Shown in pieces: positions 33,217-41,385 of a DNA stretch of 64,000 bases. Origin of the DNA: Ectorhizobium quercum. GTDB lineage: Bacteria > Pseudomonadota > Alphaproteobacteria > Rhizobiales > Rhizobiaceae. The notes beneath the pieces are model-generated. The model searched no databases and had not been told where the DNA came from. It worked only from the letters and a program-made list of their open reading frames with translations. The stretch is taken from positions 91,498 to 155,497 of the forward strand of contig NZ_JANFPI010000010.1 in assembly GCF_026552795.1 (NCBI RefSeq). The letters run 5' to 3'. The number at the start of each line of letters is the position of its first letter. Position 1 is the first letter of the stretch. The translations under genes were made by a program, and so were the position numbers.

Positions 33217-34089
33217 TCAGCCGCAAAGCGCGCGGGCCAGAGGCGAGCCGTCCGGCCGCTCGATGGAGCAGCGGCGCAGATGATCCGCGTCGTCCTCAGC
33301 AAGAACGCCGATACGCACCGCTTCGCCGGGTTCGATATTGCCGAGAAACAGAAGCGAGAGTGGAGCGTCCAGCCGTTCGCGCGTCGCAGTCCCTTCCCAG
33401 TGGCAGAAGGCGCGGCCGACGAGAGCGGCGAATTCGGCGAAATAGAACAGCCCTGCGCCATTGAACTCCTCGAACGGGCAGGGCTGGAAAACCATGTCCC
33501 TCTCATGGTCCTTGCCCTGATCATCCCACAGCCGCAGCGCGGCAATGTCCTCCGTCAGCAGGCTTTCGCGCGCCGCGCCCTCCGCCCGGAAATGGCGGAC
33601 GACGGAGCGCCGGATGGAACGGTTGTCCGCGCCGGTCCGGACCACGAAGACCGATTGCAGCACGACCGTGCCGATCTCGCGACCGTCGATGGCCAGCCTG
33701 TGGACGCTTTCCATCCGCGCCCCCGATACGGGATAAAGGTCCGAATGGATGGACAGGACGGCGTTGGCGCCCGCGCCCGAAAGGCGCGCATCCACCCGAA
33801 GCGCCGAGATGGCGGCATAGGCTTCCAGTCCGTCCGGCGTGCGGAAGTCGGCGGTTTCCAGACCGAGGCGGCGCGCCAGCAAAAGCCAGTGCCGGTGCCC
33901 GAGCTCCTCCAGCAGCCATGTGCGCGACAGGCCGAAGGGGGTCAGATGCGGCATGCCGAGCATCATGCCGGGACACAACGCGGCCTCGACGAGCGCCCTG
34001 CGATAAGCGTCAGCGGGCCTGTGATCGCGCGGCATCATATCCAAGACGGGTTTCCTTCTGCGGGCGGTCAAGGCTTCGCTCCCCGGCAT
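33217..34089 (-). CDS. LnmK/Pnap_2097-like hot-dog-fold biosynthetic protein
   Basis: A 290-residue protein with MPHLTPFGLSRTWLLEELGHRHW, a pattern of LnmK-like (Pnap_2097 family) proteins, followed by two hot-dog-like halves (LYPVSGARMESVHRLAI and LYFAEFAALVGRAF-type segments). LnmK itself is an acyltransferase/decarboxylase; what this branch does is not known. The start at 34089 shares one base with the stop of the flavoprotein (TGATG), so it is the last gene of the nine-gene Nit1C operon. The frame is open upstream but without family similarity. Confidence 0.62.
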   Translation of the reverse strand: MPGSEALTARRRKPVLDMMPRDHRPADAYRRALVEAALCPGMMLGMPHLTPFGLSRTWLLEELGHRHWLLLARRLGLETADFRTPDGLEAYAAISALRVDARLSGAGANAVLSIHSDLYPVSGARMESVHRLAIDGREIGTVVLQSVFVVRTGADNRSIRRSVVRHFRAEGAARESLLTEDIAALRLWDDQGKDHERDMVFQPCPFEEFNGAGLFYFAEFAALVGRAFCHWEGTATRERLDAPLSLLFLGNIEPGEAVRIGVLAEDDADHLRRCSIERPDGSPLARALCG

Positions 34090-35363
34090 CAGACGGCCGA
34101 AACGCGTCTGGCTGCGGGCAGGTCGCAGGCAACGAAATCCGCCAGATGATCCACGATATATTCCGCATCCTTCGCGATGCCGAGGAAACGGCCGGACCCC
34201 CAGGTCCACAGCCAGGGCAGGCCGAGCACGTAGAGGCCGGGCACGCCCGTCACGCCGCGTCTTTGCACCGGATAGCCCGTGCCGTCGAAGATCGGCAAGG
34301 CCACGAAGGACCAGTCGGGCGTGAAGCCCGTCGCCCAGACGACGCTGGTGATGCCGGCAGCCCGAAGATCGATTTCCGTCACCTCCCGCTCCGGCGTCCA
34401 CACCGGCCGATAGACGCTCGGGGGCGGCGCTTCGATCCCCTTCCCGGCGATGTACCGGTCGATCAGCGCGTTGATGCCGTTATAGACCCGGTCGGCCTCG
34501 TCGAGATTCTGCTTCAGGTTGGGCCGGAAGATCATCCTGCCGCCCGAGACGGTTTCCATGCGGCCGTGGAGTTCCATGCCTTCCAGCGCAAACTGCCGCA
34601 GATCGATGTCGCGGCCGCCGTCGCGACCCGTCAGATAATGATTGGTGTCGTGCTTCTTCTTCTCCATTCCGTCATCGGCGATGGTGATTTCGTACTGGCC
34701 GATATCGGTCAGCCAGTCGACCACGTCGCGGCCGCGATAGAAGCGGGCGCAGCGCGGCGCATTGCCCGTCACGAGATGCACCTTGCGGCCGGCGAGATGA
34801 AGATCCTCGGCGATCTGGCAGCCGGACTGGCCCGACCCGACGACCATGACCGCACCTTCCGGCAACGACTGCGGATTGCGATAGTCGGCGGTATGAAGCT
34901 GAAGGATCGTCTCCGGCAGTTTCGCGCCGGCGCGCGGAATGAAGGGATCGGCATAAAGGCTCGTCGCGAGGACGACGCTGTCGGCCGTCACCGTGCCGGC
35001 GGAGGTCTCCACCCGGAACCCTTCGCCCGTGTGTTCCACCAGCCGCACTTCGGTATGTTCCAGAACGGGCGCTGCGACCCTGGCGATGAAGCGGTCGAGA
35101 TAGGCGACGATCTCGTCCTTGACCATGAAGCCGTGCGGATCGTCGCCGTCATAGGGATGATCGGGCAGCAGGCATTGATAATTCGGCGTGACGAGGCAGA
35201 AGGCATCCCAGCGCTCGCTCTTCCACTTGTGGGCCGCGGTCTTCTTCTCGAAAACGATGTGATCGATCCCGGCCTTGCCGAGATAATGGCTGGCCGACAG
35301 TCCGGCCTGCCCGCCGCCGACGACGACCGCGCCGTAATGATCCTTGAGAGACAGGGAGGTCAT
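34089..35363 (-). CDS. MSMEG_0569-family flavin-dependent oxidoreductase
   Basis: A 424-residue FAD/NAD(P)H monooxygenase-like protein. The FAD motif is VVVGGGQAGLSASHYL and the NAD(P)H motif VMVVGSGQSGCQIAEDL; FVALPIFDGTGYP and VLGLPWLWTWGSGRFLGI are typical of the Nit1C flavoprotein. It probably oxidises a small N-containing intermediate, but the substrate is not established. ATG 35363 follows GAAAGG. It lies between the small MSMEG_0570-like gene and the LnmK-like gene. Confidence 0.86.
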   Translation of the reverse strand: MTSLSLKDHYGAVVVGGGQAGLSASHYLGKAGIDHIVFEKKTAAHKWKSERWDAFCLVTPNYQCLLPDHPYDGDDPHGFMVKDEIVAYLDRFIARVAAPVLEHTEVRLVEHTGEGFRVETSAGTVTADSVVLATSLYADPFIPRAGAKLPETILQLHTADYRNPQSLPEGAVMVVGSGQSGCQIAEDLHLAGRKVHLVTGNAPRCARFYRGRDVVDWLTDIGQYEITIADDGMEKKKHDTNHYLTGRDGGRDIDLRQFALEGMELHGRMETVSGGRMIFRPNLKQNLDEADRVYNGINALIDRYIAGKGIEAPPPSVYRPVWTPEREVTEIDLRAAGITSVVWATGFTPDWSFVALPIFDGTGYPVQRRGVTGVPGLYVLGLPWLWTWGSGRFLGIAKDAEYIVDHLADFVACDLPAARRVSAV

Positions 35364-35374
35364 GGCAATACCTT

Positions 35375-35659
35375 TCACAACAGGAATGTCTTGATCTGGA
35401 CTTCGGCCTGCGGATCGCCGAAGGCGCGTCCGCGCTGCTCGATGCGGGACAACTGGCCGAGCGCCAGAGAACAGGCATGGCCGTAGCGGGCCTTCACGCG
35501 GTCGCTGGCTATGGTCAGCGCCTCGCGGCTGCGCGTCAGGAAATCGGCCAGCGGGTAACGGCTCCCCTCCTCGAAATAATCGCGGATGACGAGTGAGGGC
35601 GAATAGCACTCCTCGTCCTGTCCGTCCGGCCAGGTCACGATGAAACGCATTTCAGGCAT
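35375..35659 (-). CDS. MSMEG_0570-family nitrogen starvation response protein
   Basis: A 94-residue protein of the small Nit1C family: MRFIVTWPDGQDEECYSPSLVIRDYF at the front, then YPLADFLTRSREAL. No enzymatic motif is seen. Its start overlaps the end of the glycosyltransferase gene by eight bases and it precedes the flavoprotein by 11 bases. Identity rests on length, motif and position in the cluster. Confidence 0.82.
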   Translation of the reverse strand: MPEMRFIVTWPDGQDEECYSPSLVIRDYFEEGSRYPLADFLTRSREALTIASDRVKARYGHACSLALGQLSRIEQRGRAFGDPQAEVQIKTFLL

Positions 35660-36815
35660 GGGCCATCTCCTTGCTGCCGGTGAAGGCGTAATAGGCGGGC
35701 AGGTGCGCCATAGCCACCGAGCGCCAGTCGTGCCGGGCAGCCACCCGCCGGCCGGCCTCGATGCAACCCTGGCGGATGCGGGGCGACAGAACCGTCAGCA
35801 TGGCATCGGCGATGGAGGAGGCGCGGCGCGGGTCGCACCAGACCGCAGCGTCGGAAGGCACATATTCGGTGAATGGCGTCACGGATGACACGACGACCGG
35901 CAAGCCGCTCGCCATCGCCTCAAGGACGACCAGTCCGAAGCCTTCCATCAGCGAGGGAAAGACAAGCGCGTCGGCGCTGCGGAACAGGGCCGGCATGTCC
36001 TCGTCCGCAACGCCGCCGAGGAAGGTGACGGCGGCGGCAAGATGCGGGCGGGCGGCCAGTTCGGCGGAAAACGCGGCTTGATAGGTGCGGTGATCGAGCA
36101 GCGAGACGCCGCCGGCAATAATCAGCCTCGCATCGGGGCGCACGGCCAGAACCTGTGCGAAAGCCCTGAGGATGCCGAGCGTGTTCTTGCGCCTTTCCAC
36201 CCCGCCGACGGCCAGAAAGACGGGGCCGGCACCGCGCGGCAGGCGCCCGGCAAGCCTCAGGTCGCTTTCGTCCCTGTCCGGCGAGAAACGGGTCATGTCG
36301 ACGCCGTTGCCGACCTTCACCGAATCCCGCCCGCGCTCCGCGAACCAGGTCCGCCAATGGTCGCTGACGGTGAAAAGACCGGCCGCCTCGTCTATGGAGC
36401 GCGCCTGGAGATGGTTGAGGTGCGGATCCGCGAAATTGTCGACATGATGGACGGTGCGCATGAAACCGGAAATTCTTCCCCTCGCCTTCAGCGTCGCCAG
36501 CGCATTACCCGAAATACCGTCATGGGCGTGGTAAAGGTCGAAGCCGGAAACGTCCTTCTCCTCGAAATGGCGCACATAATCCTCGATCCGCCGAATGACC
36601 ATTGCCGTCATATCCGCCGGCGCGGGACCGACCGGGAAAGGCCTGACCCCGCATCCGGCCGCGCGAAAGAAACCCTTTCCCGATGCGTCCGGCGCATGGA
36701 GCACGACCTCGTGGCCGAGATCGGCAAGCGCTTCGGACAGGTGCAGGGCGTGAACCACGCCGCCGCGCGGATTGGTGGAATGGGCGAGCATGGCGATGCG
36801 GAGAGAGCGATTCAT
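35652..36815 (-). CDS. MSMEG_0565-family glycosyltransferase of the Nit1C cluster
   Basis: A 387-residue GT-B fold glycosyltransferase. The N-terminal domain starts RIAMLAHSTNPRGGVVHAL; the C-terminal GT4 domain has GGVERRKNTLGILRAF and the EX7E motif in EGFGLVVLEAMASGLPVV. It presumably sugars a cluster product using a nucleotide sugar; neither substrate is known. The ATG at 36815 overlaps the AIR-synthase-like stop (ATGA). Confidence 0.87.
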   Translation of the reverse strand: MNRSLRIAMLAHSTNPRGGVVHALHLSEALADLGHEVVLHAPDASGKGFFRAAGCGVRPFPVGPAPADMTAMVIRRIEDYVRHFEEKDVSGFDLYHAHDGISGNALATLKARGRISGFMRTVHHVDNFADPHLNHLQARSIDEAAGLFTVSDHWRTWFAERGRDSVKVGNGVDMTRFSPDRDESDLRLAGRLPRGAGPVFLAVGGVERRKNTLGILRAFAQVLAVRPDARLIIAGGVSLLDHRTYQAAFSAELAARPHLAAAVTFLGGVADEDMPALFRSADALVFPSLMEGFGLVVLEAMASGLPVVVSSVTPFTEYVPSDAAVWCDPRRASSIADAMLTVLSPRIRQGCIEAGRRVAARHDWRSVAMAHLPAYYAFTGSKEMAHA

Positions 36816-37786
36816 CGGGCGGCCTCCCCGCGGTCGAACCGCATCAGCGGTTCGGCGGCATGATCGCGGATCAGGGCGCGCCCGGCGGACGAGACCACAT
36901 GGATGGCCGAACCGGCCCGGACCTCGCCGATCACCGCCGCCGTCAGGTCGCGGCCGGCAAAAAGCCCGAGCACGTTTTCCACATGGGCCTCGGGCACCGA
37001 CAGGAGATAACCGTAGCTGGGGAACGTGGCGAGCCAGCGCGCGAGTGCGACGCCCGCCGGCAGCGGGATGCAGTCGAGATCGATATCGATGCCCACGCCC
37101 GAGCATTCGGCCAGCATGATCGCCGTGCCGACGATGCCGCCCTGGCTGATATCCTTGGCCGCGCTCGACCAGCCGGCCTCGGCGATCTGCGGCAGAAGGT
37201 CGAGATCGCCGCGCAGGCGGCCCGGCGGCGCCGTGGTCGCAGCCTGCCAGTTGTCGAAGGGTTCGCGATAGGCGCCGCGATGATCGACGGCGGCGACGAG
37301 CCTTTCGCCGGGCCTCGCGTCGAAACTGGTGAGCAGGCGCTTCGCCCGGCCGAGCACCGCGACCGAAAGCTGGCCCCGGTCGGTCTTCAGGTTGGTGTGG
37401 CCGCCGACGATGGGCACGCCGAAGGCCTCGGATGCTGCGCCAAGGCCCGCGAGCACCGGCTCCGCGCCGTCCGCCTCCCTCGCCCAGATGGCGTCGACCA
37501 CGGCAATCGGCCGGCCGCCCATCGCAGCGATGTCCGAAAGGTTGACCATGACCCCGCACCAGCCGGCGAACCAGGGATCGCCCGCCACGAATTCGTTCAT
37601 GAAGCCCTCGATGGCGAGCAGCAGATAGCCGTCACCGTCCGGGATCGCCGCGCAGTCGTCGCCGACGGCGACCGGCTGGCCGGAAAGCCGAAGCCGCCCG
37701 GCCACATCGGCAATGTCGCGCTTGGCGGCAATGCCAGCGCTGGCCCGCAGGGCTGCGACGATCGAATGAAATTCGCCTTCCGTCAT
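36812..37786 (-). CDS. Sll0787-family AIR-synthase-like protein
   Basis: A 324-residue ATP-dependent PurM/ThiL-type protein. It shows AVGDDCAAIPDGDGYLLLA, MVNLSDIAAMGGRP, GGHTN and KDISQGGIVGTAIML, the phosphate and ATP-binding segments of the PurM superfamily. In Mycobacterium-type clusters this domain can be fused to an acetyltransferase; here it is a separate gene three bases after that one. Its substrate is unknown. Confidence 0.85.
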   Translation of the reverse strand: MTEGEFHSIVAALRASAGIAAKRDIADVAGRLRLSGQPVAVGDDCAAIPDGDGYLLLAIEGFMNEFVAGDPWFAGWCGVMVNLSDIAAMGGRPIAVVDAIWAREADGAEPVLAGLGAASEAFGVPIVGGHTNLKTDRGQLSVAVLGRAKRLLTSFDARPGERLVAAVDHRGAYREPFDNWQAATTAPPGRLRGDLDLLPQIAEAGWSSAAKDISQGGIVGTAIMLAECSGVGIDIDLDCIPLPAGVALARWLATFPSYGYLLSVPEAHVENVLGLFAGRDLTAAVIGEVRAGSAIHVVSSAGRALIRDHAAEPLMRFDRGEAAR

Positions 37787-37789
37787 GGC

Positions 37790-38332
37790 TCAGGCCGCCT
37801 TTCTCGGCAGGGCCGTGAAGCCCGCTTCCGGCGAGAAGCACGGCGGATAATGGTCGAGATCGGCCTGCATGCGCAGATGCGGCTTGCCGTAGATCTCGAA
37901 CTCGTCCGTCACCCGCCAGTGGAGGCGGCGAAACAGAAGGCCGTTCTGCGCCTGCACGTTGGCGAGAAAGGTGCGGCAACCCCTGGCATGGGCGGAGGAA
38001 ACAGCAAGCCGGATCAGCGTCGCGCCGAGGGCGCCTATCCTCCTGTAGTCTGGATGGACGGCAAGGCGCGAGCCCCACCAGACGCCGGGCTCCGCCTCGT
38101 GGATACGCACCGTGCCGACCACCTCGTCGGCCACGACGCCGAGCATCGCAAGCGCCACGATCGGAATGGCCCGGTCATCGATCCCGTCGCGGTCGTCGCC
38201 GGCAAACAGGCCCTGCTCCGCGCAGAACACGGCCCGGCGCAGCGCATAGGCGCGACCACGCTCCCAGTTACAGGTCGCGAATTTCACCTGATATTCGGGA
38301 GACCGGAAGACCGGCACGGGCTCGATCATCAT
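37790..38332 (-). CDS. MSMEG_0567/Sll0786-family GNAT acetyltransferase
   Basis: A 180-residue GNAT protein: ALRRAVFCAEQGLF at the front, VVGTVRIHE, SRLAVHPDYRRIGALGATLI (the acyl-CoA pyrophosphate loop) and FLANVQAQNGLLFRRLHW. It is a standard member of Nit1C. The start overlaps the radical SAM stop, and the AIR-synthase-like gene follows after three bases. Confidence 0.86.
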   Translation of the reverse strand: MMIEPVPVFRSPEYQVKFATCNWERGRAYALRRAVFCAEQGLFAGDDRDGIDDRAIPIVALAMLGVVADEVVGTVRIHEAEPGVWWGSRLAVHPDYRRIGALGATLIRLAVSSAHARGCRTFLANVQAQNGLLFRRLHWRVTDEFEIYGKPHLRMQADLDHYPPCFSPEAGFTALPRKAA

Positions 38333-39447
38333 GCCGTCAGCCTCCGCTCATAGGTGGAGAGGGCGGAACAGGCGCCGCACTTGCCGCAGCCGGCCTTGAT
38401 GTCGACGGCCTTCAATCCACTCGTGACGAGCATTTCCGAAAGCGGCTTCAGGATCGCGTGCATGAAATCCGGCTTCGGGGTCGGATGGCTTTCGAGCGGC
38501 GTTCCCGAAATCGGCACGAAGGGCACGACAAAGGGATAGACGCCGATTTCCACCAGCTTTTCGCACATGTCGAGAATGGCTTCGCGCGTATCGCCCAGCC
38601 CCGCCAGGATGTAGGTCGAGACCTGACCGCGCCCGAACACCTTCACCGCCGCCTTGAAGGAGGCCATGTACTTTTCGACGGAGACCTGCGCCTTGCCCGG
38701 CATGATGCGGGCGCGCACCTCAGGCGTCACCACTTCGAGATGCATGCCGAGCGCATCGACGCCCGCTTCCTTCATGCGCTCGAACCAGACGTCGTCTTCG
38801 GGCGGTTCACATTGCGCCTGGATCGGCAGGTCCACCGCCGCCTTGATGGTGCGGGCGCTTTCAGCAAGGATCGCGGCCCCGCGGTCGTCGCCCTTCGGCG
38901 TGCCGGTGGTCATGACCATGTGCCTGACGCCGTCGAGTTCGACCGCCGCCTTCGCCACCTCGGCCAGTTGTTCCGGTGTCTTGTGGGCGATGGTGCGGCC
39001 GGCCGCGAGCGACTGGCCGATGGCACAGAACTGGCAGGTTTTCGTGCGGCTCTGGTAACGGATGCAGGTTTGCAGCACCGTCGTCGCCAGCACGTCGCGG
39101 CCGTGGAGAACGGCAATCTTCGAATAGGGAATACCGTCCGCCGTGGTCTTTTCGTAAAAGCGCGGGCGCAGCGGGAAACTGACCTCGCCCAGCACCTTGC
39201 CGTCGCGGCTGATGCGGCTCTTGCCGGCCTCATCCGGCTTTTCCACCAGATAGGGGCTTTCGAAGGCCGGCGCGGTATGTACCGGCACCATCACGGTCAT
39301 GCCGTCGATGGTCAGCGCCTTGTGGTCGGAAGGCCCGGCGCCGCCGCGCCGGCTTTCGTGGCCGGCCTTCGGATCAACCAGCCTCGCCCCGTAGGACTGC
39401 AATTCGTTGATCAGGGTTTCGGTCGAGGGAGACGGCAGAGTGTCCAT
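38329..39447 (-). CDS. MSMEG_0568-family radical SAM protein
   Basis: A 372-residue radical SAM enzyme. The cluster-binding cysteines are Cys118, Cys128 and Cys131, i.e. C-x9-C-x2-C instead of the usual C-x3-C-x2-C. The barrel follows with MVMTTGTPKGDDRG and MHLEVVTPEV. A C-terminal C-x2-C-x2-C (about 354-360) may hold an auxiliary cluster. The start at 39447 lies 74 bases inside the nitrilase gene, so the two are tightly coupled. The reaction is not known. Confidence 0.87.
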   Translation of the reverse strand: MDTLPSPSTETLINELQSYGARLVDPKAGHESRRGGAGPSDHKALTIDGMTVMVPVHTAPAFESPYLVEKPDEAGKSRISRDGKVLGEVSFPLRPRFYEKTTADGIPYSKIAVLHGRDVLATTVLQTCIRYQSRTKTCQFCAIGQSLAAGRTIAHKTPEQLAEVAKAAVELDGVRHMVMTTGTPKGDDRGAAILAESARTIKAAVDLPIQAQCEPPEDDVWFERMKEAGVDALGMHLEVVTPEVRARIMPGKAQVSVEKYMASFKAAVKVFGRGQVSTYILAGLGDTREAILDMCEKLVEIGVYPFVVPFVPISGTPLESHPTPKPDFMHAILKPLSEMLVTSGLKAVDIKAGCGKCGACSALSTYERRLTA

Positions 39448-40423
39448 CGTTTTCGGTCCTTGTCGGCGTGGCGGAAAGGGAAGGAAGAGCGCCGGACGTC
39501 GTCGCCATCGGCGCGGTCGGGCGGTCGTCGAGGCAAAGCTGGAGAAGTTCGGGACGGGCATAGTGGCCGACCGAGTCCATCATCCGCTTGCGCTTGACGA
39601 TGAGACCCATGTCGAGATCGGCGATGAGGATGCCCTCGCCCTCCGTCAGCGGCGGCACGACATGCTTGCCCTCGGGCGAGACGATCGCCGTCATGCAGCC
39701 GCCGCGAAGCGCCTTCTGCAAGCCTTCGTCGGGCGTCACGGAACGGATCTGCGCCTCTGTCAGCCAGCCGGTCGCGTTGACGACGAAGCAGCCGCTTTCC
39801 AGCGCGTGGTGGCGGATCGTCACTTCCATCTGGTCGGCGAAGATCGGGCCGACCAGCGAGCCGGGGAACTGCGCGACGTGGATTTCCTCGTGCTGGGCCA
39901 TCAGCGCGTAGCGGGCCAGCGGATTGTAGTGCTCCCAGCAGGCGAGCGCGCCGATGCGTCCGACCGCGCTCTCCACCACCTTCAGGCCGGACCCGTCGCC
40001 CTGCCCCCAGATCATCCGCTCATGGAAGGTGGGGGTGATCTTGCGGCGCCTGAGGATCAGGCATCCGTCGGCATCGAAGACCAGTTGCGTGTTGTAGAGC
40101 GTGCCGTGATCGCGCTCGTTGACGCCGAGAACGACGACGATGCCGAATTCGCGCGCGGCACCGGCCACGGCATCCGTTGCGGCGGATGGGACCGTCACGG
40201 CTTCCTCGTAAAGCCGGAGATGTTCGCGGCCGGACAGCACCGGCGGCAGAACGAAGGAGAAATAGGGATACCACGGCACGAACGTTTCGGGAAAGACGAC
40301 CAGCTCGGCTCCCCGGCCAGCCGCGTCCCGGATCGTCTCCAGCACGCGGGCCAGCGTCTTGTCGCGGGAGGTGAGATCGGGAGCGATCTGGGCTGCGGCC
40401 ACCCTCACGGTTTTCTTGTCCAC
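39374..40423 (-). CDS. Nit1 nitrilase of the Nit1C cluster
   Basis: A 349-residue nitrilase-superfamily enzyme with catalytic Glu46 (FPETFVPWYPYFSF), Lys128 (RRRKITPTFHER) and Cys162 (ALACWEHYNPL). The WEHYNPL stretch is typical of true nitrilases rather than amidases. It hydrolyses a nitrile; Nit1C clusters have been linked to use of cyanide as nitrogen source. A GTG start at 40423 is chosen because GGAGG lies nine bases upstream; ATG 40444 and 40453 would place this site inside the gene. Confidence 0.9.
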   Translation of the reverse strand: MDKKTVRVAAAQIAPDLTSRDKTLARVLETIRDAAGRGAELVVFPETFVPWYPYFSFVLPPVLSGREHLRLYEEAVTVPSAATDAVAGAAREFGIVVVLGVNERDHGTLYNTQLVFDADGCLILRRRKITPTFHERMIWGQGDGSGLKVVESAVGRIGALACWEHYNPLARYALMAQHEEIHVAQFPGSLVGPIFADQMEVTIRHHALESGCFVVNATGWLTEAQIRSVTPDEGLQKALRGGCMTAIVSPEGKHVVPPLTEGEGILIADLDMGLIVKRKRMMDSVGHYARPELLQLCLDDRPTAPMATTSGALPSLSATPTRTENDGHSAVSLDRNPDQRIAVLRGEAG

Positions 40424-40519
40424 GGGCGAATTCCTCCAGAGCATTTCCAGCAAAAGCGTGAAGCGGTTTCGCGTTTCGGGAAGGCGCGGGGCGGAAACGG
40501 CGCCGCCCCGCGCGCGGGG

Positions 40520-41002
40520 TCAGAGCGTCCAGGTATCGAGAATGAACGCGCCGTCGCGGCGGTGGATGAGAACGAGATCGAGCACGTCGAGCGGACTGAT
40601 CGGCTTGATGCCGGGGATCAGCGACGGTTCGCCGTGACCGTAGAGCGCCTGAAGCGCGAAACGGCAGGCATAGACCTTGCCGCCCTCCTCCATGAAACCC
40701 TTGATCTGGTTGTTGAAATTCAGATGACCCGGGAAGGCTTCGTCGCCAAGCTTCGGGAAGCCGCGTTGGACGCCCAGCGTGACGCCCGGACCGTAGAGCA
40801 GCACGGAGGTCTCGAACCCCTTGCGCTTCAGACGCTTGGCCTGGAGCAGGTTCACGAGGCCGATCGAGCCCTCGAAGGCGACCGTGTGGAAGGTGATGAG
40901 GGCCTTCTCGCCCTCCCTGGCCTGGACATCCTCGAAAACCTTTTCCTCGTAATCGACGAAGAAATCACCGGTCTCATGGGCGGGCTTGGTGACTGCGGGC
41001 AT
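40520..41002 (-). CDS. MSMEG_0572-family nitrogen starvation response protein
   Basis: A 160-residue protein, first of the Nit1C operon. It starts near MPAVTKPAHETGDFFVDYEEKVF; the rest (VLLYGPGVTLGVQRGFPKLGDEAFPG and KVYACRFALQALYG) has a DsrE-like character with a cysteine in YACRFA. Function is unknown. ATG 41002 has GAGGAG seven bases upstream. The sigma-54 promoter lies 57-71 bases before the start. Confidence 0.85.
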   Translation of the reverse strand: MPAVTKPAHETGDFFVDYEEKVFEDVQAREGEKALITFHTVAFEGSIGLVNLLQAKRLKRKGFETSVLLYGPGVTLGVQRGFPKLGDEAFPGHLNFNNQIKGFMEEGGKVYACRFALQALYGHGEPSLIPGIKPISPLDVLDLVLIHRRDGAFILDTWTL

Positions 41003-41385
41003 TGGACGCTCCTCTGAATGAAAGGCTTTCCCCAACCGCGGGGTGCCCCTCCTTCATTGCAACGCCCGTGCCAAATTGATTTTACGCAAAAACCGATCAA
41101 TCATTGTGCAAATACATACAATAATGCATTCAATTAAAGGAAAGCGTTGAGAAACGCGTTCAAACGAGAGGCAAGGACCTGCCGAATTTCGACGCGGATT
41201 GCCGGTTGATTGATCCCGTCAATGTGCCGTCTTTCAGTAGGAAAGGCGCCAGAACACCCTTTTTCAAGACGCCATCAGCTCGCCCTCCTCCGCGCTGCGG
41301 CGGTCATCGGCGCCGTCGCGAAATAGGAGGATGACACAAATTGAATGGATATATATACAGTCATTGAGAATCATACGGGGACGAC
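41003..41385. other. Divergent intergenic region between Nit1C and the MocR gene
   Basis: About 380 bases. The left part holds the sigma-54 promoter (41059-41073). An AT-rich stretch runs at 41095-41145, a possible place for activator binding or bending. Near 41350 ATATATATAC precedes the MocR start and may belong to its promoter. No gene or structural RNA is evident. Confidence 0.5.
41059..41073 (-). promoter_or_regulatory. Sigma-54 promoter of the Nit1C operon
   Basis: On the minus strand 41073-41059 reads TGGCACG-GGCG-TTGC, an exact -24/-12 consensus with GG and GC correctly spaced. Transcription would begin near 41047, about 45 bases before the first start codon. Sigma-54 control requires an enhancer-binding activator such as NtrC and fits a nitrogen-scavenging operon. 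Confidence 0.88.

Noticed and set aside
36812..38332. Separate GNAT and AIR-synthase-like genes considered as a broken fusion
   Set aside because: Separate Sll0786/Sll0787-type genes are a known arrangement; both are full length with proper starts, so no break is implied.
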